Assembly: GCF_007830235.1 (NCBI RefSeq)
Contig: NZ_VLKI01000016.1
Coordinates: 1-64,000, forward strand
Reading direction: 5' to 3'
Origin: Cytobacillus oceanisediminis
Lineage (GTDB): Bacteria; Bacillota; Bacilli; Bacillales; Cytobacillaceae
Length of the DNA: 64,000 bases
Positions 43,137 through 52,163 of this stretch are shown here, in pieces (within the stretch, counting starts at the first letter, position 1; each line of letters starts with the position of its first letter). The notes below the pieces were generated by a model. It worked only from the letters and a program-made list of their open reading frames with translations, ran no database searches and had not been told where the DNA came from. Made by a program: the position numbers and the translations under genes.

Positions 43137-43163
43137 AAGCCGCAGTTTTCTTCACTGCGGCTT
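43137..43163 (-). terminator. Terminator of the HELGH-motif gene
   Basis: AAGCCGCAGT pairs perfectly with ACTGCGGCTT around TTTCTTC, at the end of the 43172 gene on the minus strand. Confidence 0.75.
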
Positions 43164-43171
43164 GCTAGGAT

Positions 43172-43633
43172 TTAGGCTGGCTCCAATTGAAGCTGATCCC
43201 AATATGGCTTTAATGAGTGGCAAATAATCTTCCGCATAAAAGCCTTATCCATTTCCGGAAGGAGTTTTTCAGCAAACCCCCATGCATTTTCTTCTATTTT
43301 CAGGGCAATTTGACAACGTTCCTGTTCAGTCCCACAAAGGTCAAGCCGTTCTGCCAATTCTTCGAGCTCTTTATCCTCCGCATGCCCAAGTTCATGTGCA
43401 AATACAACAGCAAAATAATCCCAAAACTGTTCACCTGAAGAAAACAGCTGATAACATTGGTTTTTAATCTCTTCAATATATAGTGTAATTGTGTGTGATC
43501 CCATGCTGTACTTTCCGCCTGCTAAACGATTTCCCGGAAAATGACCTTCCAGCTTAATATTCACAAGGCTCCCTGATCTCTCCAGCAACTCCTGAACAAC
43601 TAGATCCAATCCCTCTTTTTTCAATTCATACAC
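43172..43633 (-). CDS. Small putative zinc metallopeptidase (HELGH motif, ImmA/IrrE-like)
   Basis: 153 aa with no signal peptide. FAVVFAHELGHAEDKELEEL contains HExxH, and a following Glu in KIEENAWGFAEKLLP may be the third zinc ligand. This is the arrangement of ImmA/IrrE-type gluzincins, which often cut a regulator. No HTH partner gene is adjacent, unlike typical immA-immR pairs. Function unknown. Confidence 0.7.
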   Translation of the reverse strand: MYELKKEGLDLVVQELLERSGSLVNIKLEGHFPGNRLAGGKYSMGSHTITLYIEEIKNQCYQLFSSGEQFWDYFAVVFAHELGHAEDKELEELAERLDLCGTEQERCQIALKIEENAWGFAEKLLPEMDKAFMRKIICHSLKPYWDQLQLEPA

Positions 43634-43775
43634 CTTTCTCTATGAGTGTTCAAATAGTGCGCATTTCCCGACTTTTGAACAGCCCCCAATAGCTTATAGG
43701 CTATTATATGAGAAAAAGGCCAAAAAATAAACCTAGTTAATTACCCTTATATAATGAGTGTGAAACCTTTTAAAT

Positions 43776-44678
43776 CTACTTTTTTTCCTGCATAAGCGAT
43801 TTATGAATCCAAATGGCTGCCTGAGAACCTTCTCCCATTGCGATTGTGACTTGCTCAGAGTGTGCTGCGACGTCGCCTGCTGCCCAAACATTTTTTACAT
43901 TAGTCATCTTTGATCGGGCATCTGTTACAATATGCTTATTTTCTAGGCGTTCGACTCCCAGCTGTTTGGCTAGGCCGGATTTTACCTCGTTTCCTCCAAA
44001 AGCAATAAACCCTCTATCGCCTGTTACTTCTTTTCCACTTTCCAGCAGTACTCCATTAAATTTGTCATCTTCTGCAAGAACCTTTTGAATTTCACTTTCA
44101 ATATATTCAATGTTCTTTTCCTTCATTTTCTCCATGAACATTTGATCTACCGCGGCTTTTTCATGGTTAATATAAACAAGGTCATTCGTCCAATAGGACA
44201 AAGTTAATGCCATATTAGCACCCGCGTTCCCTGAGCCGAGTACTATCGTGCGTTTGTCCTTCACCTCATATCCGTCACAATCCGGGCATACATACACTGA
44301 AATGCCCAGGCACGGCATTAATTCAGGGAAGGGAGGGATGCGATCCATGACCCCTGTTGCGAGCAATATCCGGATGCCGCTGTATTTATTCCCGTTAGCG
44401 GATGTAACTTCAAAACCTTCGCTTGTCTTTTGAGCCTGCTCAACCTTTTCGAAAGCAAACTCCACCCCAAGGCTTTCCGCATGCCTTTTCCCGATTTCCC
44501 GCAATTCCTGGCCGCTAACACCATCAGGATACCCTAAAATATTATGGTAGCTCTTGCATATGGTAGAGCGTCCATCATTTGAATCAAGAACCAAAACTCT
44601 ATGCTTATACCTGCCAAGCTGAATAGCAGCCTGCAGGCCAGCAATTCCGCCACCAACAATTAGACAATCATAAGCCAA
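43776..44678 (-). CDS. Thioredoxin reductase-like FAD oxidoreductase (CPDC site)
   Basis: 300 aa from TTG 44678, with AAAAGGAGG upstream. FAD motif VGGGIAGLQAAIQLGRYKH, active-site motif CPDCDGYEV (CxxC), NADP motif GSGNAGANMA and a C-terminal TNVKNVWAAGDVA. Real thioredoxin reductases usually have CATC; the CPDC form occurs in a TrxB-like branch. No redox-partner gene is adjacent. Substrate unknown. Confidence 0.85.
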   Translation of the reverse strand: MAYDCLIVGGGIAGLQAAIQLGRYKHRVLVLDSNDGRSTICKSYHNILGYPDGVSGQELREIGKRHAESLGVEFAFEKVEQAQKTSEGFEVTSANGNKYSGIRILLATGVMDRIPPFPELMPCLGISVYVCPDCDGYEVKDKRTIVLGSGNAGANMALTLSYWTNDLVYINHEKAAVDQMFMEKMKEKNIEYIESEIQKVLAEDDKFNGVLLESGKEVTGDRGFIAFGGNEVKSGLAKQLGVERLENKHIVTDARSKMTNVKNVWAAGDVAAHSEQVTIAMGEGSQAAIWIHKSLMQEKK

Positions 44679-44750
44679 CTCTGTTCCTCCTTTTCTGTGC
44701 CAAAATAGGCTGTACCTGTAATTTACCCGGAAAAATCCCATCTAAATACA

Positions 44751-44790
44751 AAAAAGGAGAGTTTCGGTCAATATCCGAAACTCCCTTTTT
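44751..44790 (-). terminator. Terminator of the parMR pair
   Basis: GGAGAGTTTCGG pairs with CCGAAACTCCC across TCAATAT (one mismatch), with A and T tracts on both sides. It lies right after the parR-like stop. Confidence 0.88.
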
Positions 44791-44793
44791 CCT

Positions 44794-45390
44794 TTATTTA
44801 TTCATATGTGCAAGAAAGCCGCCAAGAAGCGTATCCAAATCTTCTTCGCTTTCCTCTTCAGGTTCATCTTCTGCTTGTTCTTGCTGTTTTTTTCTTGCTT
44901 TTTCCCAATCAAAATCGAGCAAATCATCTTCAATATCCGACACCGGTTCAGAATGGGTTTCTTCTAAGGCAGCCGCCGCTGAATCATATTGTTCAAGCTC
45001 AGGCAAAGGTTCCTCTTGCAGATACAATGCCTCATCCAGATCAGAAGACCTGCTGTTCAGGGAGGCAAGCAAAGACGTAGCACGAACAGGATCCGTAATT
45101 AACTGATAAAGAATGCTGCCCAGTAATGCTTCTGAATGCTCATGCTTTAGCCAATCCCTTTGAATCTTGCTTAATCCCTTAGGAAGGGGAATGGTAATGG
45201 TTTCCCTATCCTTGTTCTGGGAACTGCTGACTCCCTGCATTACATACTCTGCAATTTTGCTTGAAAAATTCCGTCTTTCGGTTTCCTTCAGCTTTTGCAA
45301 ATGCTTCAAGATATGATCAGGTGTATCAGAAGGGACACGAAAGGATATCGATTGCCCTCTCTTTATTTCAGAAGAGGAAGCTTTTTTCAT
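44794..45390 (-). CDS. ParR-like centromere-binding adaptor for the actin-like ParM
   Basis: 198 aa. The N-terminal 50 residues (RGQSISFRVPSDTPDHILKH, then LKETERRNFSSKIAEYV) resemble a ribbon-helix-helix DNA-binding domain. The second half is highly acidic and ends LLDFDWEKARKKQQEQ and DLDTLLGGFLAHMNK. In ParR proteins such a C-terminal tail binds the end of the ParM filament. It lies 11 bases after the parM-like gene. Assignment rests on position, fold pattern and the iterons upstream. Sequence identity to known ParR is probably low. Confidence 0.7.
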   Translation of the reverse strand: MKKASSSEIKRGQSISFRVPSDTPDHILKHLQKLKETERRNFSSKIAEYVMQGVSSSQNKDRETITIPLPKGLSKIQRDWLKHEHSEALLGSILYQLITDPVRATSLLASLNSRSSDLDEALYLQEEPLPELEQYDSAAAALEETHSEPVSDIEDDLLDFDWEKARKKQQEQAEDEPEEESEEDLDTLLGGFLAHMNK

Positions 45391-45401
45391 GAAGTATCAC
45401 C

Positions 45402-46583
45402 CTAGTTGGCTTTAACAGGTTTTTTATCCTGGTCTGCCTTTTCTTTATTCGTTCTTCTTGTAAAATCTGAGACCAGCTTATAATAAGCATTTGCCATCAT
45501 CCAGATGCTTTCTTTTTCATCCTCGAAGAAGTCAATATTATAGCCGTCCAGATTGTTATTTAATGTTTTCAGATAATCTTTTAAAACAATAGAACCGCCG
45601 CCTACAAAGTAGCAGATCTCTGTTTGTGAGTTCTTTTGCCACACATTGCGGAGCAGGCGATACTGCTTCTTAGCCAGGTCAAGAAGAATGCGGTCTGTTA
45701 TATCATGGACGCTTGTCCGGCTTCCTTTTACCATGATGTGGTTGCGGTCATTCTTTTTCGTAATGATTTCAACTACATCTCTGCGACTGTCCAGCTCAAC
45801 ACCATGCTTCGATCTGATTTCTTCGCGGATGGATTCAAGCGCTTCTGAAACCCCAAGGTTAAATCCTTGAGCTTTGTCATCATCAACATTGCGGTTTTTA
45901 ATCACAGCAATATCGGTTGATAACCCGCCAATATCCTGAATAAGAATGCGCTTATCAATTAAATCCTTATTAATAATGTTTAAGTTATTGTCCATTACAA
46001 GGTTAATGTAAGCCGCAAAACCTTCAGGATAAACTTTGACTTCATCAAATTTGATGTTGACCTTTAATCCTTGATATTTTGGTGTAACAAGGAATTCAAC
46101 CTGATGGACAGATCCCAGTAATTTTGAACGATAACCGGCATCTTTTCCTTCTTTCACTTCACGAAGGGGAAGGCCTGTCCCAAGCGTATAGTTTGAATCA
46201 ATGACATTTCCTGATTTTTTAAAACCTGTTGAACCATCTTTCTGAACAGCATCCAATGCCAATGCGGCAAAAAGCATTACTAATGTCTGATCTTCTTCAG
46301 ACTTGCTGCTTCCAGGATCAAGCTCAGTGGCATTATCGCTTTTTGTCGCCAAATGGCCGACACGATAAATCGCATTATTTTCTTTCAGGGCAGGGGAGTG
46401 GACTCTAATATGTATACCTTCAAGCGGATCCTTGCTGTCCAGCTCTTCAATTCCGATAACCGGTCTATCTTCAACATCTCTTGCAATTACATTTGGGATG
46501 TTTAATTCTGCATCCATTTTTCCAAATATCGCTTTAATAGAATCGTTCCCTACATCAACTGCTGCAATTCTTGAATTACTCAA
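45402..46583 (-). CDS. ParM/Alp-type actin-like ATPase
   Basis: 393 aa. Actin-fold phosphate 1 motif AAVDVGNDSIKAIFG at the start, phosphate 2 region ILIQDIGGLSTDIAVIKN near residue 215, and adenosine motif YFVGGGSIVL near residue 335. These are the family signatures of ParM/StbA. Length is right for bacterial Alps. It is known on Bacillus plasmids and also occurs on some chromosomes. TTG start at 46583. With the ParR-like protein and the upstream iterons it forms a type II segregation module. Confidence 0.87.
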   Translation of the reverse strand: MSNSRIAAVDVGNDSIKAIFGKMDAELNIPNVIARDVEDRPVIGIEELDSKDPLEGIHIRVHSPALKENNAIYRVGHLATKSDNATELDPGSSKSEEDQTLVMLFAALALDAVQKDGSTGFKKSGNVIDSNYTLGTGLPLREVKEGKDAGYRSKLLGSVHQVEFLVTPKYQGLKVNIKFDEVKVYPEGFAAYINLVMDNNLNIINKDLIDKRILIQDIGGLSTDIAVIKNRNVDDDKAQGFNLGVSEALESIREEIRSKHGVELDSRRDVVEIITKKNDRNHIMVKGSRTSVHDITDRILLDLAKKQYRLLRNVWQKNSQTEICYFVGGGSIVLKDYLKTLNNNLDGYNIDFFEDEKESIWMMANAYYKLVSDFTRRTNKEKADQDKKPVKAN

Positions 46584-46603
46584 TTCACTTCAATCCTTTC
46601 ATT

Positions 46604-46631
46604 CTCTTAAATAGAGGTGTTTATTTAAGAG
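46604..46631 (-). promoter_or_regulatory. Inverted repeat in the parM leader
   Basis: CTCTTAAATA at 46604-46613 is perfectly complementary to TATTTAAGAG at 46622-46631 with an 8-base loop, about 20 bases upstream of the parM start. It could be an operator or an RNA hairpin that affects translation. Confidence 0.5.
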
Positions 46632-46689
46632 TAATCCAGATTACTAGATTTTACAATGAGAGGAGATAAAAAGTAATGAAAGCGTAAAG

Positions 46690-46862
46690 ACGTAAACAAA
46701 GTGTAAACTTTAATCATCGTTGTTTACACTTTTGACCACATGTATACACTGTTGCATACTCACTATTTTACCAAAAGTGTACGTTTTTGCATACATGTAT
46801 ACATTTTTGTGTGCAACTGTATTCGTTTTTGCTTACTTGTTTACATTTTTGTTTACATTCAA
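46690..46862. repeat. Iteron cluster 1, candidate parC centromere
   Basis: The 14-mer TGTNTACANTTTTG (with variants) starts at 46721, 46741, 46776, 46796, 46818 and 46838, and partially at 46850. Spacing is mostly 20-22 bases, about two helical turns. Additional inverted GTAAACA copies are at 46691-46708. The cluster lies just upstream of the actin-like gene, where ParR-bound centromeres are found in type II systems and where they also autoregulate. Confidence 0.75.
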
Positions 46863-46909
46863 AAATCGTCGTTTTTTACCCTAAAAACTTTTTAGTTGTT
46901 TTTAAAAAT

Positions 46910-47021
46910 AGGCTCTGTTAAATTTGCCTGTCGATTTCCCTTCAGTCACTCGCTTTCCGCGTGTCCTCCGCTCCAATCAACAGGGGGCTAAAATCAACAC
47001 TGAACGTTAACACAACCTAAA
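46910..47021 (-). repeat. Repeat family A, copy 5
   Basis: Begins GGCTCTGTTAAATTTGCCTG and ends CCGCTCCAATCAACAGG followed by CGTTAACACAACC. It lies 48 bases after iteron cluster 1 and may have inserted into the centromere region. Confidence 0.7.
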
Positions 47022-47025
47022 AATA

Positions 47026-47880
47026 AAGGGAAGTGCCAGGTTTAATGAAACCACTTTCCCCTTTTTTTAAAGGTACATTTATTATCCATTTTAAAAAATG
47101 ATAATTAAATTAGTGTTGTGAGCTCTTTAAAGCTGATTTTACAGCTACTTGCTAACCGGATTACCAAATCAAGTTTTCATTATTTATTCCATATCGAAGT
47201 ACGACTATGCCAATGTAGACCCTGAGAAGATTATGTACTGACAAAGCACCAAATTTATTGTTCCCTTGGTCAGGCCCGGAAGCTTAAGACCTTCTAATTC
47301 AAACTGAAATTTTTTTATCCAACAGATTAGATTCTTTAATATTAAATAAGGTTGGCCCCTGCATTAGTCCCCCTTTTAAGCATAAATAGATTTTATAAGA
47401 TGGTCGGTTATATAGCACACATTCTGTGTAGAATCCAAAATAACGACTTTACCTGGAGAGGCAGTGCCTGCTGAAATACAAAGAGGAGGGAAGGGGGTTT
47501 AAAATATACTTATATAAATGATCAGCACCGATCTGGCGTCAGCCTCGTCACTGCGCTCCTCATAGAATATGCTGCGGTGCTCGTTCAGTCGCTTCCTTGA
47601 TCTCCTTCCATCTTAATGCCTTCAATGTTATTGCTCTTCTTTTAATAGCAGGATAGAAAACTGGGATGTCGATTACTCGGTTATTGATTCTTTATATAAA
47701 ATTATCTAGTTTCCAAGAAAGAAGAAATAAGGGATAAATACCAATGCCCTTTTTCCAAAATAGCCGCCTGTCATAAATCCAGCATAGTATATGTCCTATA
47801 TAAAACGAAAAAGACGGGAAATCATTTGCAGCTTCACATTTAAAGGCTTAGGTTATTTACAAGAAGAATATTCATTCGGC
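47026..47880. other. AT-rich non-coding stretch between the two iteron clusters
   Basis: No plausible gene is seen on either strand. A terminator-like hairpin lies at 47026-47069 (GGGAAGT and ACTTTCCC around GGTTT/AAACC, followed by seven T). Bases about 47520-47600 are GC-rich, with TCACTGCGCTCC and CTGCGGTGCTCG segments that look like an eroded repeat. Nothing else is recognised. Confidence 0.4.
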
Positions 47881-47885
47881 AATCA

Positions 47886-48026
47886 TATATACATTTTCGT
47901 ATGCGTGTATACAAATACGAACACATGGCTTCATACTAATAAGCATACGTGATTGTACACTTGTTTACGTTTTTGTATTCATTTGCAAACAACACCGTGT
48001 ACTTGTATACACTATTGTTTACACGA
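47886..48026. repeat. Iteron cluster 2, candidate second part of parC
   Basis: Copies of the same motif start at 47886 (TATATACATTTTCG), 47906 (TGTATACAAATACG), 47962 (TGTTTACGTTTTTG), 47974, 48004 (TGTATACACTATTG) and 48016. They are again often 20 bases apart. It lies about 1.0 kb from cluster 1 and 400 bases before the diguanylate cyclase gene. Bases 48027-48400 hold a terminator-like hairpin (48112-48146, GACGCCTGGT/ACCAGACATC) and AT-rich sequence. Confidence 0.7.
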
Positions 48027-48426
48027 AAAAAACTCACTCTTTTGTCCTATTAAAACTTCCTTTCTGTCTATATATTTCTTGCTTTCAAAGAATAAATTTA
48101 ATCAAAGAAAAAGGACGCCTGGTTAAACTATTACCAGACATCCTTTGGGAAGTATCATTTAATAATGCATAAATAAATCGGCACTTTGAGCTTTATTCTA
48201 AAACCTAATATATATCCATACAAGTATTAAACAAACTAAAAAGAGGTACTTACTAAACAAAAATTCCATACTTCCTAAAATAGGTATTGAATTTTTAAAA
48301 TCTTCCGAGTGTCAGTTAATAAAAATTAAATGTTATAAAATTATGAAAATATTTTAAATTAAACTATTTAATAGAAAAAAACTCCTTTAAAATAGATATA
48401 TATATAATGGAAGGGAGAACAGTTTT

Positions 48427-49683
48427 ATGCACGGCTCAAGAATCTTCATGTTGTCGCTATTTTTTATTTCAATAGCCATTGCTTTTTCCTCAAAGGGTAT
48501 CATTGTTGAGAGCCCTGCATATTTTAAAGCGCTGTTCGTTTATTGGTTCTTTTCAAGCTTGTACCATCATTTGCGCATTATCAGCAAAAACGGCAGTACC
48601 AGTATGGATTATGGCATCAATTACAGCCTATCGATCGGTATATTTACCGGGCCTTTAGGTTTATTTTTATTTGAAGGCATCTACCGATTTACCGTTTATT
48701 TCAATAAAAAGCTCACGAAAACAGCTGATCCGGATGAATTTGTCCATACCTTTTACAATATCGGTTCTTTCGTGCTCAGTAATTCGATTGCTTTTTATCT
48801 GTTTAATTTTCTCTATCCCCTCTTTCAGCCAGTACCGTTTGGTTTTTGGATCATCATGCTTATTCTGATAACCGTCACATCCCTGCTTTCAGATGCTTTC
48901 TTAATCACCATTTTCACTTTGTTGGGAGATATCAAAACAAAACGGGAAGCAATTGATTTTATTAAAACAAGAAGTATCCTGGATATGGGGAAAATAGCCT
49001 TCACCAATGGCCTTTTGCTGCTATTCCTTCAAGAAGGCAAATGGGAAATGCTTATTAGTTTATTTGTCCTGAATTATCTTGTAAGCCGTTCATTTCTTTC
49101 AAAATCCCAAATGCTGCAAAATAAGATAGAACGGGATAAATTTGAACAAATGGCCTATACAGACTTTTTAACGGGTGTATACAACCGAGCCTATATGGAT
49201 AAAAAAATGACTGAGCTGAACAGAACGGATGAATATATCGGCATTATAGTGGCGGATATAGATAAGTTCAAAAGAATTAACGATAGTTACAACCATGCTG
49301 TTGGCGACCAGGCGATCAGGCATTTTGCCAATACGCTAAAAAGCTATCTGTCCAAAGAAGATTACTTATTTCGAAGCGGCGGAGAAGAGTTCACAATTTT
49401 TCTCAGAAATCGCAACTATTCGGAGAGCGTTTTATTGGCGGAAAAAATTCGCAAGGGAATTGAAATTAGCACTTTTGAAGCCGAATTTAAGGAAGAAAAC
49501 ATTTCACTATCATATACTGCGTCATTTGGACTGTTTTTCTATAAAGTAAATGAGCAGCTTTCAATCGAAAAAGCATATGTTTATGCAGACCAGTTGCTGC
49601 TGCAATCAAAGGATTTGGGCAAAAACAGGCTATCGAGCAGTGACGCATTTAGTAATAAAGAAACAGTACTTGCTGAGGTTTAA
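48427..49683 (+). CDS. Membrane diguanylate cyclase (5TM-like sensor plus GGDEF)
   Basis: 418 aa from ATG 48427 (GGAAGGGAG upstream). Residues about 1-220 contain six hydrophobic segments (MASE/5TMR-like). Residues about 240-405 are a GGDEF domain with active site FRSGGEEFTIF and preceding DIDKFKRINDSYNHAVGDQA. The usual I-site RxxD five residues before GGEEF reads KED without the Arg, so product inhibition is probably weak. It makes cyclic di-GMP. A TATAAT-like stretch lies near 48404. Confidence 0.88.
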   Translation: MHGSRIFMLSLFFISIAIAFSSKGIIVESPAYFKALFVYWFFSSLYHHLRIISKNGSTSMDYGINYSLSIGIFTGPLGLFLFEGIYRFTVYFNKKLTKTADPDEFVHTFYNIGSFVLSNSIAFYLFNFLYPLFQPVPFGFWIIMLILITVTSLLSDAFLITIFTLLGDIKTKREAIDFIKTRSILDMGKIAFTNGLLLLFLQEGKWEMLISLFVLNYLVSRSFLSKSQMLQNKIERDKFEQMAYTDFLTGVYNRAYMDKKMTELNRTDEYIGIIVADIDKFKRINDSYNHAVGDQAIRHFANTLKSYLSKEDYLFRSGGEEFTIFLRNRNYSESVLLAEKIRKGIEISTFEAEFKEENISLSYTASFGLFFYKVNEQLSIEKAYVYADQLLLQSKDLGKNRLSSSDAFSNKETVLAEV

Positions 49684-49862
49684 TAGAATCTGAAAAACGC
49701 CACCGGATTGGGTGGCTTTTTCTATGGGAATAATATACATGTTTTTAAAGAGTCCCAAAACAACAATTATTCTGAAAAAATAAATTTCTGGATAAAATTA
49801 AAGGATAATTCAATTATTCATACTAAAGAGTCGATAATAACCATGGTTACATAAAATTTTTT

Positions 49863-49892
49863 TTGACAATCAGAAACTACGAAAGATATTAT
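49863..49892 (+). promoter_or_regulatory. Sigma-A promoter of the peptide transporter gene
   Basis: TTGACA at 49863-49868 and TATTAT at 49887-49892 are 18 bases apart, a near-consensus promoter. The start codon is 25 bases downstream. Confidence 0.7.
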
Positions 49893-49916
49893 AGAATAGC
49901 TAAAGGAGGATTATAC

Positions 49917-51410
49917 ATGACAGATAATAATAGGCAGAAAATTGTTGAAAGTGTGCCTCAAAAAGGCTTCTTTGGCCATCCTAAGGGCTTGTTCACACTT
50001 TTCTTCACTGAGTTTTGGGAACGTTTCTCTTACTATGGAATGAGAGCAATCCTTGTATTTTATATGTATTATGAGGTTTCAAAAGGCGGATTAAGCCTTG
50101 ATGAAACAACTGCACTTGCCATCATGTCTATCTACGGATCATTAGTTTATATGTCCGGTATTATTGGAGGCTGGCTGGCAGATAGAATCTTCGGAACTTC
50201 AAAGGCTGTTTTCTACGGCGGAGTTTTAATCATGCTTGGTCATATCGCTCTTGCTATTCCTGGAAGCCTTGCAATGTTCTTTGTATCCATGGTGCTTATC
50301 GTCCTTGGTACGGGACTTTTAAAGCCTAACGTATCCAGCGTTGTCGGGGAAATTTACAGTCCGGAAGACACGCGCCGTGATGCCGGCTTCAGTATTTTCT
50401 ACATGGGTATTAACCTTGGCGGATTCCTTGCACCTTTAATTGTCGGAACAGTTGGAATGAAATATAATTTTCACTTAGGTTTCGGTATTGCTGCAGTAGG
50501 TATGTTCTTTGGATTACTGGTATTTATCTTTACAAAGAAGAAAAACCTGGGATTGGCAGGAACATTTGTTGCCAACCCTTTAGCAGTTGATGAAAAGAAA
50601 AAAGTTTACACACGTATTGGATTGGGAGCCTTAATTATTGCGATTTTAGTTGCAGTTGGTATCCCTACAGGACTTTTAACAGTAGATACTTTTATCGCGC
50701 TTGTTGGTATTTTAGGGATCACAATCCCAATTGCATACTTTACAGTTATGTATCGCAGCCCTAAGACAACGGATGTGGAACGTTCACGTATCATTGCGTA
50801 CATTCCGCTGTTTATCGCATCTGTTATGTTCTGGGCTATTCAGGAACAAGGTTCAACGATCTTGGCTAACTATGCGGATAAGCGTACACAGCTGGACTTC
50901 ATGGGAATTCATATTTCACCAGCATGGTTCCAGTCACTTAACCCATTATTTATCATTTTCTTAGCGCCAGTGTTTGCATGGATGTGGGTGAAAATGGGCG
51001 AACGCCAGCCTTCAGTTCCACAAAAGTTCTCATTGGGTCTATTATTTGCCGGTCTATCATTCATCGTGATCCTGGTACCTGCTTACATGGGCGGAACCGA
51101 TTCTCTGGTAAACCCATTATGGCTTGTGCTCAGCTACTTCATCGTCGTACTTGGTGAACTATTGTTATCACCTGTAGGACTTTCAGCAACAACAAAATTA
51201 GCGCCTGCAGCCTTCTCAGCACAAACCATGAGCCTCTGGTTCCTATCAAATGCTGCGGCACAGGCTATCAACGCACAAATCGTTAAATTCTACACACCAG
51301 AAACTGAAATGACCTATTTCGGTGTCATCGGTGCAGCTGCAATCGTACTGTCTATCATCTTATTCCTATTGAGTCCAAAGATTCAGGGATATATGAAGGG
51401 TGTACGTTAA
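49917..51410 (+). CDS. POT-family proton-dependent oligopeptide transporter (DtpT type)
   Basis: 497 aa from ATG 49917 with AAGGAGG 7 bases upstream. Twelve or more membrane segments. Family motifs are FFTEFWERFSYYGMRAILVF (ExxER), GGWLADRIFGTSKAVFYGG and FSIFYMGINLGGFLAPLIVG. It imports di- and tripeptides with protons. Single gene with a strong terminator. Confidence 0.93.
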   Translation: MTDNNRQKIVESVPQKGFFGHPKGLFTLFFTEFWERFSYYGMRAILVFYMYYEVSKGGLSLDETTALAIMSIYGSLVYMSGIIGGWLADRIFGTSKAVFYGGVLIMLGHIALAIPGSLAMFFVSMVLIVLGTGLLKPNVSSVVGEIYSPEDTRRDAGFSIFYMGINLGGFLAPLIVGTVGMKYNFHLGFGIAAVGMFFGLLVFIFTKKKNLGLAGTFVANPLAVDEKKKVYTRIGLGALIIAILVAVGIPTGLLTVDTFIALVGILGITIPIAYFTVMYRSPKTTDVERSRIIAYIPLFIASVMFWAIQEQGSTILANYADKRTQLDFMGIHISPAWFQSLNPLFIIFLAPVFAWMWVKMGERQPSVPQKFSLGLLFAGLSFIVILVPAYMGGTDSLVNPLWLVLSYFIVVLGELLLSPVGLSATTKLAPAAFSAQTMSLWFLSNAAAQAINAQIVKFYTPETEMTYFGVIGAAAIVLSIILFLLSPKIQGYMKGVR

Positions 51411-51423
51411 GCATTAGAAACGC

Positions 51424-51460
51424 AAAAGCCAGAAGAGTTTAGCTCTTCTGGCTTTTTTAT
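51424..51460 (+). terminator. Terminator after the peptide transporter
   Basis: AAAAGCCAGAAGAG pairs perfectly with CTCTTCTGGCTTTT, followed by T tract. Confidence 0.92.
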
Positions 51461-51463
51461 ATT

Positions 51464-51606
51464 TGTCTCTGTTAAACTTGCCTGTTGATTTCCGCTCCAG
51501 GAGCTCAGCGAACCGCGGGCGATCCGGGAGCATCCCGCTTGAATCTCGCCCTTCCCCTCCAATCAACAGGGTGCCAAAATCAACAATGAGCTTTTACACA
51601 GCCATA
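51464..51606 (-). repeat. Repeat family A, copy 6
   Basis: Begins TCTCTGTTAAACTTGCCTG, then TTGATTTCCGCTCC, and ends CCTCCAATCAACAGGG followed by TTTTACACAGCC. About 140 bp with a reduced GC-rich centre. It is directly adjacent to the terminator of the transporter gene. Confidence 0.75.
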
Positions 51607-51634
51607 TATTTAAAAAGGAATCGGACAATTTACT

Positions 51635-52135
51635 TTACTTTTTCCACTTCTCCAGCAAAGGCCCCTCGTCACCATAAACAGGATCCTTATCAGGAACCGG
51701 CACACTCTTAATTTCTGCTAAAGTCTGTGCACGTTCTGCATTGTCTTTTTTCTTCATATTTGGGCTTCTTCCATCCGGATAAGCACCGACAACTTCGAAA
51801 TCAGCACTGCTTTCTAGCTTTTTATGGCCTGTCCCTGCCGGAAGTACAATTACTTCACCTGTCTGCAATTCAAGTTGCTTTCCCTCATCGCCTCCAATAA
51901 AAACTGTGGCATATCCCGCTTTTACGCCTAAAACCTCATGCGTATTGGTGTGATAATGATGATAATCATACACTCCGCCTGTCCAGCTCCCGGTCCAATT
52001 ATGGCGGTTAAATGTGGTTTCAATATCATCCGGATGATCCTTGAACACACCTTTATAAACGATGACAGGCAATGTCGGGTTATTTGGTATTTGTCCATCA
52101 TCTTTTAGCATAAATGTTTGTACTTGTTGGTTCAC
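51635..52135 (-). CDS. Cupin-domain protein, YjlB-like
   Basis: 166 aa. Cupin motif 1 is YHHYHTNTHEVLGVKAG, followed by motif 2 GEVIVLPAGTGHKKL, giving the metal-binding His set. GTG 52135 is the assumed start. The family is a single-domain cupin of unknown substrate found in Bacillus. No partner gene is adjacent other than the metalloprotease upstream. Confidence 0.82.
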   Translation of the reverse strand: MNQQVQTFMLKDDGQIPNNPTLPVIVYKGVFKDHPDDIETTFNRHNWTGSWTGGVYDYHHYHTNTHEVLGVKAGYATVFIGGDEGKQLELQTGEVIVLPAGTGHKKLESSADFEVVGAYPDGRSPNMKKKDNAERAQTLAEIKSVPVPDKDPVYGDEGPLLEKWKK

Positions 52136-52163
52136 AAGGTATTGCGCTCCTTTCCCGGCTATA

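Noticed and set aside
46690-48026. Iterons as a CRISPR array
   Set aside because: Motifs are 14 bases with variable short spacing, not constant 25-37-base repeats with unique spacers, and no cas gene is present.
51463-51711. Frame over the family A copy and the end of the cupin gene
   Set aside because: It crosses a repeat and runs antisense to a recognised cupin gene.
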